From assembly GCF_014356525.2 (NCBI RefSeq), contig NC_052518.1:34432017-34496016 (forward strand): a stretch of DNA of 64,000 bases, written 5' to 3'. This document shows positions 21,811 to 33,499 of the stretch, one piece after another (the stretch's first letter is position 1; the number at the start of each line of letters is the position of its first letter). The DNA comes from Nilaparvata lugens (lineage: Eukaryota; Arthropoda; Insecta; Hemiptera; Delphacidae). The notes beneath the pieces were generated by a model. The model was not told the DNA's origin. It searched no databases and worked only from the letters and a program-made list of their open reading frames with translations. A program made the translations under genes and the position numbers.

Positions 21811-22704
21811 CTATGAGTTTTCTAGTTGTATTCTATCATTTGGGTCATTGAAAGTGTGTGTAAAAATTTTACCATTTTCTCTCCAAATCACTTTGCCATC
21901 ACGGGACCACACGTTCTTGTAGCCGACTTTGTCAGCCACTCGCCTTAAGAAGATGTGTCTTGGCTTGGTAAGGTCCTCGTGGATTGAAATTCCGGTGCTC
22001 TTGAGCTTGTGCCTGGATGAAATTACACTGCTGCGGCGCTGATAGCTGATGAATTTAATGAGCACCTGCCGAGGTCGGGGTGGTGCACCAGACTGCTCGT
22101 TCGCCCTTGCTTTGCGCCCGACGCGGTGGCACCGGTCGATGTCATCCGGCCTTATCGCCAACCCCAGCTTGGAGTTGAGGAGGTCCGCCATGGCCACCAC
22201 ACTCGTCGATACTTCGTCGTTCTCGGTCTCCGGCACGCCAGACACTCTCACGTTATTTCGCCGCTGATACTGAGCGAGACCATCCAAACGGCTGTCACTG
22301 GCTATTTGTAGCTGCTCCACATTTTTTCTTAGAGCTTCATTCTCCTTGGAGAGTATGTCAATCCTCTCAACAGCAGCCTGAAGCTTGCCCTCCAATGCAG
22401 CGGTGACGGTCGCGCATAGGCTGTCACGCAGACGGTCTTCTATTCTCGCCGCAAACCGATCGCAGAAGTCATCGCAGAGCAGCAGCGCTTCCAATGCCTC
22501 GGTGATTTGACTCTGGGTCGTCATGGCAACGGGGACGCCGTCTGCAGCCGACGAGCAAGACGAAGAGGAGTGAGGCCGGCTAGTATCCCCTCTCTGTTGT
22601 TGTTTGTTCTGTTGCGCACGCTGCTGCTGCTTTTGGGCAGGTGACGATGTAGCCTTATCACCAACAACGGCCTTGGATCCGAAACGAGTGTTCGGTTTAG
22701 ACAT
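21811..22704 (-). CDS. Non-LTR ORF1, nucleic-acid-binding chaperone type
   Basis: 297 residues. A disordered Gln-rich N-terminus (KQQQRAQQNKQQQRG) is followed by a coiled coil around residues 95-140 (ILSKENEALRKNVEQLQ), then LAQYQRRNNVRVSGVPE, IDRCHRVGRK, VLIKFISYQRR, and a C-terminal IHEDLTKPR and NVWSRDGKVIW. This is the L1-ORF1p-like architecture (coiled coil, RRM-like, C-terminal domain) common in insect non-LTR elements. The frame is intact with ATG at 22704. The base composition is more GC-rich than the flanks. A related, frameshifted ORF1 lies at 58194-58899. Confidence 0.8.
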   Translation of the reverse strand: MSKPNTRFGSKAVVGDKATSSPAQKQQQRAQQNKQQQRGDTSRPHSSSSCSSAADGVPVAMTTQSQITEALEALLLCDDFCDRFAARIEDRLRDSLCATVTAALEGKLQAAVERIDILSKENEALRKNVEQLQIASDSRLDGLAQYQRRNNVRVSGVPETENDEVSTSVVAMADLLNSKLGLAIRPDDIDRCHRVGRKARANEQSGAPPRPRQVLIKFISYQRRSSVISSRHKLKSTGISIHEDLTKPRHIFLRRVADKVGYKNVWSRDGKVIWRENGKIFTHTFNDPNDRIQLENS

Positions 22705-22799
22705 TAATGTAAAACTTTAAAAATGGATTATACACGCTTCTAAAAGAGATTTCCACTATCAAATCACACGATCGGCTGTAATACTATTCAAAGCACACC

Positions 22800-23330
22800 T
22801 TGTCAAGATTTGAAGAAAAACTTTTTGCGGGTCTGAAAACCGCGACTGGGACGATCTCCAGTCTGGAACTGAGATCCTGATTTGAATAGGGTTTTCCCAA
22901 GCTTTTCACTGGTCTGAGAACCGCGACTAGGACGATCTCTGGTCTGGAACTGAGATCCTGATTTAAATAGGGTTTTCCTAAACTTTTGGCTAATCTTACA
23001 ACCACGACTGAGACGATCTCTAGTCTGCAACTGAGGTCCTAACTTAAACAGGGTTTTCCTAAGCTTTTTGCTGGTCTGAGAACCGTGACTGGGTTGATCT
23101 ATAGTCTGCAACTGAGATCCTAATTTGAATAGGGAAAATTGGTAGAGAGTAGGAGTAGGTTTGTTGCAGTATGATGACTTTGACCGGGAAGCTCTCAAGC
23201 TGTACCTGAGAGCCTGGACGATTTTAAAATAGGGGAAGTTAAGAGAAAGTATGTCACAATCTGTTAACTTCTTTAGGTACAAACTCAAGCTGCACCTGAG
23301 TTCTCTAGGAGAAGGATTGGGATTTTCCTA
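22800..23330 (-). repeat. Tandem repeats of about 86 bp upstream of ORF1
   Basis: AATAGGGTTTTCC or a close variant, followed by a GACGATCTC...CTGAGATCC motif, recurs near 22880, 22970 and 23055, with a diverged unit near 23137 and weaker echoes to about 23330. They lie directly 5' of ORF1 on its strand, like promoter monomers in the 5' UTR of some LINEs. Confidence 0.65.
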
Positions 23331-25254
23331 CTAGGAGCTATAGCCAGTCTGAAACTGCTAAGCAGAGATAAATACAGGGACCACTCTACAATATGGAAAC
23401 TGAGCAAGAGAAATTTATTCTCCAAATTTAAGGCCACCTTACTACAGAGAAGGAAACACATATAAGCAATCAGTCCTAACATACAGTTACCTGAATTGCC
23501 ACAGATCCAAATACAGAGAATTACAAGCCGATTCTCCATTCCAGTATTATACTCAAAACTGTCGTGAAGCAACAGATTAGAGACTTATAAATTAAGAACT
23601 CTGAAAGAACCCACTACAATCCATGAATGATGTGGAACCTACCATTAACTAACCGAATAGAGCCTAGTTGAATTTCCCACTTAACTATTTGTAGCACAAT
23701 CTTAAAATCCCTCCAGGCTTCTAAACCAAGGATAACTCGTTCACCCCCAGTGATTGAGTTGGGAGAAATAACTATCAAGAAAGAAAATCCCCAAGGAAGA
23801 TCTAACTTTGAGTTGTCCGGAACTCGCCCTACAATATTCTATTCTAACACAAAAAATAGAATAATTCCCTAGTAATAAACTAGTACCGGGAATGCCATAA
23901 GGAGAGGAGATAGTGACCTGTTCACACACCCGACTACCAAACAACTGACTCTATCCTGGGTCTCCTCGAAGCAGTACAGATCACTCCAATGATATGGCTG
24001 CTGCTGCTGCTGTAATGTTAGATAACAGAGTGCTCAAACTAGTAAACAAGATCTGGAAATTTCTGGTTCAGATGAATCTGCTGCTGATAATTTACAGGGG
24101 TTGTCGACGATGATGATGATGTACACACTCGACTCCAAGTTCAACAAAATAAATCCAACTGTCGACCCCATTCCTTCATCAAAATAAAGAAAATTCACTA
24201 AATTATATGCTGAATGACAATTCTCCATTCATCACAAAATTTAATTTGTGACACCCCACTCATACTATATAGTGGGGGGGGGGGTTTGGTGTTGAATGTA
24301 CAAGGCGACGACAGAATTACCAGCTAGGAGAATGACTCATCACATCTGAGAGAAGGAAAAGTCAGGGAATAGAGAGTCGGCGTAAACGGTATCGTACTCT
24401 GAAGAAATGAGAATGAGGTTGAAGATTACAGTGAGAATAGTGTTATAAGACTAAAATTCCAATGTATCCGGAAGCAGCAGCTGTAGTAAAGAAAACTGCA
24501 TTGTCCTCCGGGTCAGCTAGCAGCTCATCCTTGTTCTTAGTTGGGACCGGGGATACTGCTTCTGGATATGGGAATGCCAGGGACGAATTTGATGAGCCAC
24601 CAGGTGGAAATATGTTTACCATGGAACAGAAAGAAGAAAATCTGGAAATATCTAATTCCGGGATACTCTGACCAATCTCTGACACCACCTTGAGCAACGG
24701 TGTTGATAGTGCATATGGTAAGTAGCACAAATGTATATTCAAGTGAAAAATAACATACAAAAGAGCATCGGATCAAGAGAGTGGAGTATGCTGAAATGGA
24801 TGGAATTGAAAATGAAACGCTGGAGCTGGAACCAAATTTTTCAACATAGTGTGATCATGTATGAGCCACACTATACAAGCCCTAAGTGCCGCATCAGCCA
24901 GCCGACAAGGGTCAAAGAGTAACATGGACGAGTCGGACCGGTTTACAAGGGCAACTACCACCACACCCATAATTTCTATGGAAATCGCCCACTGCACTTC
25001 AGCATATATATGGCAGAAAGTGCTGCGCTGCTCCTTTTCCAACATGTTCCAATGTCGCACCTTCAAACCACGGAACGACACACCTGGGGAGGAGGCTCCC
25101 TACTCTTCACGTTATGGGAATGAACTCCAGAGATGGATAAAAACTGATCAAGTGGACTGAGATGAGGCACCATGCTGCTGCGAGAATTAAAGCACTACTG
25201 AAGTAATAGAAAGACATCTAGATTGATTTTCACAAAAACATTCAAGAAACAACA
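23331..25254. other. No recognised gene
   Basis: Short open frames occur but none shows a known domain. A GCT run (23998-24011) and an 11-base G run (24274-24284) are visible. A pair of overlapping frames at 24443-24776 (both strands) has protein-like composition but no recognised family. Confidence 0.4.
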
Positions 25255-25480
25255 GTGTAGAAAGGGGTCGATGTCAACCGACGGTAGAGACATGCGACAT
25301 TTGAGGCCAGCTATGGTAGAGGACTCCTGAAACAGAGGCCTCAAATGTAGCCTGCGTTAGGCGACAGTTGAGGCCTCTCTATTTTTTGTACAGCCCCAAC
25401 AGTCTAGACCTGCAACCGTAGAGGACTCCTGAAAAAGAGGCCTCCACTGTCGCCTGCGCTAGGCTCTCCAGAATGCCAGA
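25255..25480. repeat. Dispersed repeat rich in GAGGCCT and GGTAGAGGACTCCT, copy 1
   Basis: GGTAGAGGACTCCTGAAA...GAGGCCT occurs twice within this copy, and AAATGT(A/C)GCCTGCG and TTTTTTGTACAG pieces recur. The same phrases, in similar order, form the copy at 36960-37235. It is internally repetitive and partly palindromic, which suggests a mobile or satellite-like family. Confidence 0.65.
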
Positions 25481-27149
25481 CAGCACCAAAAAAAATTATC
25501 ATTAAATTAGTATGGATTTACCAGCAATTGAATAATATATTATATCCCATTATTCCTTCCATCTTATGAATAAGTATTGCAACTTTACAACTGTAAATAT
25601 ACCTTAGTTGCTTCTTTATAAAAAACGAAATTTTCAAACTTGTAAATACCTTTTTGATACTTGGATGTCAGATTCTCAGTACATTATAGATGTAGGATAT
25701 CATTCTACAAATCAATATCCTGTTACTAATCAATAATTTTTATTAATTTCACACATTCACATTTTACATTTTCTTGATCTATACATTTAGATTTTCTCGT
25801 GAAAACTAAATTGTTTATTTATTTCATTAACGATGTTGCTTATGAAATTAATCATATGATTACTTTCATATGATGATAGCATCATACGGAATTAACAACA
25901 TGATTACTTTCATATGATGATAACATCATACGTCAAAATAGAATTAACATCGCTACAATCTCATAATTATCCTAGACTCGGCCATTCTGACAAATTGGCT
26001 TGCCCTCAAGCCATAAAATAAATGAATATGAAAAGGATTACAAACATAAACAAGACATGGAAGATAAAACAAACATAAACAAAGCACACAAAATGAAACG
26101 AACATGAACAAAACAACACTGCATTACACACAACACTGTTTGATAAGACTGACTTTCTTTGGCTGTTGCGGTACTTTGAATTGCTATTTCATTGATTTTC
26201 TTCTCCTTGTTAAGTATGCAACAAGGACATACATACATATTCTTCATTCTATAATCATTCTCATCAATTTCATTTTTTCCAATACTAGCCAATATTTCTT
26301 TTTCATTTCTTTCTAAATTCATACCTCGACTTTCTTCCATTTCCACATCTTTCTCATCTCTTCTCATTTTTTGTACATTCTCATTCCGTTTTCCAAGTTT
26401 TTCCTTAATTTCACAATTTGATTCAATTCCATTTCCCTCTCCACTATTCCATCTAAGTTCCCTTCCCCCCTCATTATCACCCTCTTCCTCCCTCTTTTCA
26501 CCATTTCCAATGTGCAGATGATTGTGGGCTACAGATTTCAAACTGAGTTAACCATTAATACTTTCGAGTTTTTTATCATAAATTTTCAATAATTCTCCAC
26601 TGCAAGGATTTGACAAGTTATCATAACAAGTGATCAGATGAAATGCTTGTGAATTTTTAGATTGATTTCGGTATTCAAATCTAGGTTTTGAAAAATGTTC
26701 CAACTTACCATGGTTAGAAATCAACTCCGCATCAAGACTAACTTCTTGATTGTGATTATAGTTACCACAAACTCTGTTTCGAATTCTATGATACTAAAAG
26801 AGATCCTATGAAAAATTCTACGAATTCTATGAAGATGAAGATGATGCATGATAAACAATCAACAATGAAGATGATGCATGATAATGACTATAAGAGTTAA
26901 GTGTATGGATTTAATGAAGCGAAATAGGTTGGAAGTATTGATAGTATTTTTGGATAGATTAAACTGCACTTAACCAGTAAAACACATCTCAGTTCTTCCC
27001 AGTTCTTTGGGTCTATAATTATTAGATTGATGTTGTCAGTTAGCAGAATAAATTCAATTGTATTGGTATTGTGCAGTCTTCAAGTTCACCATGTCTGCTC
27101 ATATTTCGAGAAGAGAAACTAGTACAATCAATATAGACATAGAAAAGGG
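25481..27149. other. No recognised gene
   Basis: AT-rich. A local duplication near 25850-25930 repeats a TGATTACTTTCATATGATGAT phrase (written here as approximate) with palindromic CATATG. A minus-strand open frame at 26038-26541 has an acidic/basic low-complexity body and a Cys-rich tail, without a recognised family. Confidence 0.4.
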
Positions 27150-27330
27150 GGTGTGCTTGCAATTTATATTGTAGTAATGATTTTTCAATATATTATTTGG
27201 GTACATAAGAGAAGTCCAGAACCAATTTTTTCATGCAAAATTTCCTTGTGCTAGATACAGGGTGGCCCAAAAACCTCGTATTTTCGGCTCATTTTCCAGT
27301 TTTCAGCTATTTCTGTCAAATCTCCTTATC
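27150..27330 (+). repeat. Arm 1 of an inverted dispersed repeat
   Basis: Contains GTGCTAGATACAGGGTGGCC and AAAACCTCGTATTTTCGGCTC. Its reverse complement, about 85-90 percent identical, is at 31090-31290. The ACAGGGTGGCC phrase resembles the ends of short insect DNA transposons, but no target duplication was found. Confidence 0.65.
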
Positions 27331-28542
27331 GGACAGAAAAATTTTCTCTTGCCTTTTTTTAAGATTATAAAATTCTGAATAAAATGGATTTGAATCATTT
27401 GGAACTCTCTATCTCCAATGAGTACTGAGTTATGATTTTTCAAAAATGAGTGAAATTTGAAGGAAAAATTAATTTTGATGAATTTTAGTTTTTGATCAAC
27501 AATATCTTCCGATTGTTACCATTTGGATGTATAATTCAAAATCCCTCTGGGCGTTTTTCGTGCTCTACAATCTTAGATCAGGTAGAGCACTCCATCTCAT
27601 ATAGATCTCCAGGTACACCTGACAACAATACTCCTTGTATTGTGAAAAACACTCAATTTTCAGCTTCAACCATCATTACCAACTACATAGTCTTCACATT
27701 GATAATTCGCACAATGACATGAGATCATGAGATTATGTTCTATGAGAATCACCCATTAGATGCACTTCATTTCCGTATTTCCTAGAGGAGAGGCTCGCTT
27801 AAGGACACCTCAAGGATCAAACTCTACTGTATCTGGATCATGAATTTCAATTTCAATAGTCTTAAAGCGTTTAACCATCATTGCGATTATAGGGAATGTG
27901 AAATCTGCTTTTTAGAATGGGTTTGTAATTGCTCTTATCAATTCAGATGAGAATTCATATCCATCAATGATAAATTCATCATTGTTTGAAATTGAAATTC
28001 ATGATTCAGATAGAGTAGACATGTATTATTGTACTGTTCATCAACTCAGACATTGGAAATGTATCTAACTAACCTGGGGAATTCCCGAGACATCTAACAA
28101 TAAACGAGATGTGTAGGAGCAGTAAAGCTAGACAATAGAAGAGTTTTGATGACACTTGTCCAGGTAGAAATAGCAAGTCAGGAACAATGCTATTCTGTAC
28201 CATCAGTTTACAATGACCCAGAAAAAGAAAGGAATTTCTTGGAAAATAATATTCTCATTTTTTTTAATTTGTCATGTGGTGTAACTGTAAATAACTTCCA
28301 TGATCCCCCAAGAATATAAGTGGAAGATCCAAATTGACAGGTTTTTAGAGTCTAAGAAGGATATGCAAAAATTAAATAAACAGAGGCAGATTTACTAATC
28401 AGAGCAGGGCTACAGAATCATTGAAGTTGATGTTTTCCCAGAAGAACCCAGAATTGGAACTTGGTTGTTAGAAAGACGAATCGCTCAGAGTGTGAGGATG
28501 AAGAGTATTGGAGGCGAAAGCGGAGTATTGGAGACCAACGTA
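27331..28542. other. No recognised gene
   Basis: Non-coding AT-rich sequence between the inverted-repeat arm and the AAT microsatellite. A plus-strand open frame of 76 codons at 27492 has no recognisable domain. Confidence 0.4.
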
Positions 28543-28578
<36 letters not shown>

Positions 28579-28579
28579 C
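28543..28579 (+). repeat. AAT microsatellite, left of the R2-group element
   Basis: About 12 uninterrupted AAT units. A matching tract at 30770-30801 ends the element on the other side. Confidence 0.95.
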
Positions 28580-28629
28580 ACCTGCCTGAATGTCTGCTAC
28601 AAGATCCTTACAAGGATCATAAGTGATCG

Positions 28630-30657
28630 AATATTGCAGCACATTCAGGCAGTATGGCAGCAGTGTTTTGAGCAGCGGGGCAGTAAAAGGAACATGGCGG
28701 GCTGCAAAGAAAATTTGATTACTGATAGATGCATCATGCAAGATTCAGTTCAATATAAACGTAACCTGTCCATGGCCTGGATTGATTACAGGAAGGCATT
28801 TGATACCACATCACAACAGCTAATATTGCACTTATTACATGCCTTTCTGTGCCTCCAAGCATAGTGAGATGCCTGGAAGATCTGTTTGCCCTGTGGAAAA
28901 CCCATTTTGAGGTCAGATCACAGCAGAGAATGGTGTCAACTGGAGTGGTAACTTATAGGAGAGGTGTCTTCCAAGGAGATTCATTGAGCCCTCTCCTATT
29001 CTGCATTTCACTGCTGCCATTGTCTGCCGCCCTGAAGAAAACAAAGGGCTATTGCTGTGGCACACCAGGAAACAGGATCCATAGAGTGAGTCACCTTTTC
29101 TATATGGATGACTTGAAGATTTATGCAGCTAGCAAATCTGACCTCAAGTTGGCTGTAGGTGTGGTGCAGCGATATTCAAATGATATTGGCATGTCTTTCG
29201 GGTTGGACAAGTGTGCAGTAACTCATCTCCTGAAAGGAAGGTTACAGGGCCTGGTGCAGGAAATGGAGCTTATTGATGGAAGCATAATAAGAGCCCTGAG
29301 AGCTGGAGAGTCATACCAGTATCTGGGATTTGATCAGAATCAAGCCCAGGATACTGTAAAAATAAAGATGGCTCTCTGCAGTGAGTATAAGAGGAAACTC
29401 AGGAGGCTCTGGTCATCTGAGTTATCTGGTAAGAATAAAGTTGAAGCCACCAACATGCTCGCTGTGCCAGTTCTCACCTACTCTTTTGGAGTGGTTAAGT
29501 GGAATCGAAATGAGCTCCAGGACCTGGATAGGGAAACCCGAAAAAGGATGCACATGGAGAGAAGTTTACATTGTGCTCTTCTGTTGCCCAAATACACCTG
29601 CCAAGGCATGAAGGGGGCAGAGGTCTACTTGGTTTGGAGAATCTGCACAACAGGGTGGCCTTACAGTTTGCCTGCAGCATACAAAGATGCTCTGATCCCC
29701 TTATGCAGCTGGTCCATGACCATGAAGTTGCAGGGGTTGGGGCCTTCCTATATAAGGCAGCACAGCATGTGGCAGATACCCTTGGTCTCGATTTTCGCAC
29801 CGATCGGGAGGAAGAGCATGAGCCTAATCAGCTCAAGGCTAGAATAAAGACTGCTGAGTCCAGACTCCTGTTGCAGCAACATGAGGACAAGTCCTTGCAT
29901 GGTGTTTTCTACAGGCATGTTGAGGAGCAAGGCTTGTCCAAGCCACTGACTTTTGCTTTTCTGAAGTCAGCAGCCCTGAAATCTGAGACTGAGAGTTTCA
30001 TACTGGCATGTCAAGATGGTGTCATCAACACATTGTCATACCGCAGCAGAGTAATGCACATGGATGTTCCTGATATCAGCTACAGGGTGTGTCATAGAGC
30101 ACCAGAGACGATCATGCACACCCTGTCTTCTTGTTCTGTGCATGCAACTGCAGGCTACATCCATCGACATAATGCTGCTCTGCGAGTGCTCTATTACCAT
30201 CTTAGACACTCATATGGTATCGACAAAACACCAGTGCTGCCTTATGCCCCAGAAGAGATTGAATCTGTTGTGGGGAATGAGAGGTGCCGAATTTATTAGA
30301 ATTACTCCAATTGTCCTCCAGTTGTCCTCCTTGACATCACTTCGAAGACAATGTATGTCATTGAGTTTTCAGCACCAGCTGAGGGTAACATTGTCACCAA
30401 AGAGGAGGAAAAACAGACGAAATATCATGACTTACTAATGGAGCTGCGCAGGCTAAACCCAGGCTACTCTGTGAGAATGGTGATGTTGATTGTAGGTGTA
30501 CTGGGAGGCATGAGACCTTCATTTTTGGCCAACCTTAGAACGATTCCAGCCTGTGAGAGACCTGCTGCTGTGCTTGCAGGTCAGATGCAGAAGGCTGTCA
30601 TTCTTGGTTCATTACGTCTACTCAGAGCAAACGATTCAATGGTAATGGACCCAGTAT
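28630..30657 (+). pseudogene. Reverse transcriptase with C-terminal restriction-like endonuclease, decayed
   Basis: Readable parts in several frames: WIDYRKAFDTTSQQ (about 28782), GVFQGDSLSPLLFCISLLPL, HLFYMDDLKIYA with the catalytic YMDD (about 29106), FGLDKCAVTHL, YQYLGF, RKLRRLWSSELSGKNK, then from 29571 LPRHEGGRGLLGLENLHNR. The C-terminus has VCHRAPETIMHTLSSC, where a Cys expected for a CCHC knuckle is replaced by Tyr, and VVLLD...VIEFSAPAEGN...KEEEKQTKYHDLL, which matches the order of the restriction-like endonuclease of R2/R4-type elements although the usual R/K-P-D is altered. Frame changes occur near 28850, 29570 and 30300. Confidence 0.7.
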
Positions 30658-30769
30658 GATTGTTTACCACATGGACATGTGGAGCAGTCACTCTGGAAAA
30701 ATCGCTTGTCACTCTTCCTTGGGGGTCGGAGCCCAGGGAAAGGGTGGTCAAGCAAAACCTCAAACAGGG

Positions 30770-30801
<32 letters not shown>
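30770..30801 (+). repeat. AAT tail
   Basis: About 10 AAT units at the 3' end of the R2-group element, the usual place for a simple-repeat tail. Confidence 0.9.
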
Positions 30802-30803
<2 letters not shown>

Positions 30804-31089
30804 TAGCGTTTATGATAATGGTTAATGGTGAATTAATGTGGTCCTTAGATGGCCTATACAAAATAAATGAATGAATTGTGTTGTACATTTCTTTCTTTCT
30901 CATAGTTAATCTAGAGTTTAGGGTTGCAGCTGTCGCATAATCACTTTTGTAGCATCATGATCGTTGGTTCATAATTATTCATAATATCAACGATACAGCT
31001 AACTTCAATTAATTCTTTGCATTACAATTTGAAAAATGAATTTATTGTTGAGTGTTCTTAAACCCATATACCAATACACAAAAAATTGC

Positions 31090-31290
31090 CAATGCAATAT
31101 TTGCAGAGAGATTTGGCAGAAATAGCTGAAGACTGGACAATGAGCCGAAAATACGAGGTTTTTGGGCAACTCTGTATCTAGCACAAGGAAATTTTGCAGG
31201 AAATTTTGCAAGAAATTGGTTCTGGACTCCTCTTATGTACTCAAATAATATATTAAAAAATCAGAACTACAATATAAATTGCATGCACCA
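31090..31290 (-). repeat. Arm 2 of an inverted dispersed repeat
   Basis: Reverse complement of 27150-27330, including GAGCCGAAAATACGAGGTTTT. It has a small internal duplication (GAAATTTTGCAGGAAATTTTGC) not present in arm 1. The 3.7 kb between the arms includes the R2-group element. Confidence 0.65.
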
Positions 31291-32679
31291 ATGTATATAG
31301 TGACTGGACTAGTATTGAATTATAATTATGTGTCTTATGAAAAAATATCACCGACATGATCAAATTTATAGAGTAGAGAATTGTTCCAGAAATGCTTAAC
31401 AAGCTTGAAAATACTGGAATATAATTAAGTTGACAAAAATATAAATGATTGTCTAAAAACATCAAAACCCAATCTGTGTCTAGGAAAGATTCTTGTATCT
31501 GAAAAGATTTTGATTGATTACTGAATGTTCAGAAGAGAAATTATAAATGTTTGTTAGTTTTTAGCTAAAGCATCCATTATTTCATTTCATCGATAGTGTA
31601 GTGAGATTTTCTTGGAAAAAATTGTAGGTAATTTCACGATCTACAGCTCAAAAACTTGCGCGCCAATAGATCGATTCAAATTTCCCACTTTGACTAGCAC
31701 TCCTGGTTCTCTTCGCAATTGGCCAAACTTTTGCGCCAAGGCACATGATTCGTCGACCGTGAAGGCAAGTCGGCGTGCTTTTATATTATATTCTTATTTA
31801 CTCAATTAATTACTGAATAAGACATATTGATTATCAATTTAATTTTTCTTATTGCTAGTGCATTTGGAAGATGACAAATTGAGAGTGTTTATCTGAACTT
31901 ATTATGTTGTATCCTATTACATAATCTTCACAATTTTTGTTCAGAGAAGTACACTCATCCTTCTTTCTTTTTCTTCTTCCGTTTCTTTTCATTTTCTCTT
32001 CATCCTTCTTCTTCTGATTCTTGTTTCCTCCTTTCTTGTTCTTCTTCCCTTCGGTTTTTCGGTGTCATCCTTTCCTCCTCATGTCTCTTCTTCTGTTTTC
32101 TGCCTTCTTCTTTTCTTGTTCTCCTCTTCCACCTTTTTTCTCGTACAAGCTAGCTTGGTAGACTATTCTTCTGTATTATTTCATGCTTTGTTACATTACC
32201 TCTTTTCGTATACCAGGCTTAATATGTTTCACTATCTTCTATCAATTTTTCTATCCCCATTCAATTCACTTTTTCTATGTATCTATTTACTATTTGTCCC
32301 AATACCTTTTCGTCTGATTCCTTTCTACTTCTTCATGAATCTATTCTTCTTCTCTCTTTTCCATTTTTTATACTAAACATGACGGAAAAAAAGTAGATCA
32401 TTAACGTTACACATTCTAAGGACATCATGAATAATAATTATATTCAAGATTCGCTTCATCATCAAAACGTTTTCTTCAATATTCAATCTACATCTACCAA
32501 TAAATTTCATTCACTCAGATGAGCGAGAAGAATAATAAGAGTTTAAAAAGTTGAACTGTATGAAATTATTTTAAATTTTCCTTGCTCAAGTATAAAGTGA
32601 TGAATGAGAACAAAGAGATTCTAGCTAGAGCATGTCAGCATTAAGTCTTCCGAGAATCCGACTCTCACACGCGCATGTA
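31291..32679. other. No recognised gene; pyrimidine-rich tract
   Basis: From about 31945 to 32150 the plus strand is dominated by TTCTTC/CTTTCTT runs that create a spurious open frame. Nothing else stands out. Confidence 0.5.
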
Positions 32680-33268
32680 CAGGCCCGGCCCCAGGGGTGG
32701 GCGGACCGGGCGGCCGCACAGGGCGGCAGATTTTTGGGGGCGGCAAATTTTAAGGAACAGAACATTTTTAAATGCAAATAAATAATAAATTTCATGTGAA
32801 TAGTAAAATTTTATAAGAAGCTTTTCCAAACTCAAGCTAATAAAGACATATATCTAAGATCAACAATGTCCCAGGAACGTCTGAGTGGTCTAGCGAACAT
32901 AAAATATCTCAGTCCCTAGATCTTGAAGAACTAGAGAAGGAATTTTTCTATGCAAAGGTCAGAAGAATTCTACTTAATTAAACAAGTGTGTTGAACAAAC
33001 TCGTGTTGTAGCAATTGTAGTTTTGATTACTTAGCAAGTTAAATCGGACCAATACTCTGTTGCAGTCTCTTGATTTAGAACTACCATCTTAATTATGATT
33101 TCTTATTGTGTACCATATCTGTTCCTAACATAAAAATCTGGTGTGGTACACTCACACAACTTTCCTTGCTCATTGAACTGTAAGCCTCATTCTTAAACGA
33201 GAATAATTTAGGGGAATAACATAATGATGATTGGCGGCAACATATTTGAAACTACGATCAGACTACTG

Positions 33269-33334
<66 letters not shown>
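33269..33334. repeat. TA microsatellite
   Basis: About 30 TA units, almost uninterrupted, inside the hAT-like element. Confidence 0.95.
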
Positions 33335-33337
<3 letters not shown>

Positions 33338-33499
33338 GTTTTCAGAGTACTTTTTTCTTTGTGTAAATTGTGAAATTCGATGATTTTTTAAAAGTCGTCA
33401 AAACAGCTGTTCTACAGATGAAATATCTCGACTATGTGTTCTTTCAATAAACTGCTCTAACTACCTACCTCATGCACGAGAGGGAGTTTATAAAGTCCA

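Larger units (their letters stand above)
17554..23330 (-). mobile_element. Jockey/CR1-group non-LTR retrotransposon with ORF1, ORF2 and 5' tandem repeats
   Basis: On the minus strand the order is tandem 5' repeats (23330-22800), ORF1 (22704-21811), a 1.4-kb spacer and ORF2 (20415-17554). Its 3' end lies within the last gene of block A. I see no clear poly(A) or target duplication at the 3' end, and the 5' end is not sharply defined. That ORF1 and ORF2 are one element rests on strand, order and spacing; the long spacer leaves room for doubt. Confidence 0.65.
28580..30801 (+). mobile_element. 5'-truncated R2-group (restriction-like endonuclease) non-LTR retrotransposon
   Basis: The plus strand carries a decayed reverse transcriptase followed by a zinc-knuckle-like and endonuclease-like C-terminus, ending in an AAT tail (30770-30801). 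Both sides carry AAT microsatellites, so it either inserted into such a tract or the left tract is the tail of an earlier copy. The endonuclease-N-terminal domain of the Jockey type is absent. Confidence 0.7.

Noticed and set aside
24443..24776. Protein-like open frames on both strands
   Set aside because: Neither strand gives a recognisable domain, and no start or splice context supports one over the other.
26038..26541. Minus-strand open frame of 167 codons
   Set aside because: Low-complexity acidic/basic composition with a Cys-rich tail, no recognised family, no repeat or neighbour context. Not enough to call a gene.
31945..32376. Hydrophobic Phe/Leu/Ser-rich open frame
   Set aside because: Arises from a pyrimidine-rich tract; the composition is that of simple sequence.
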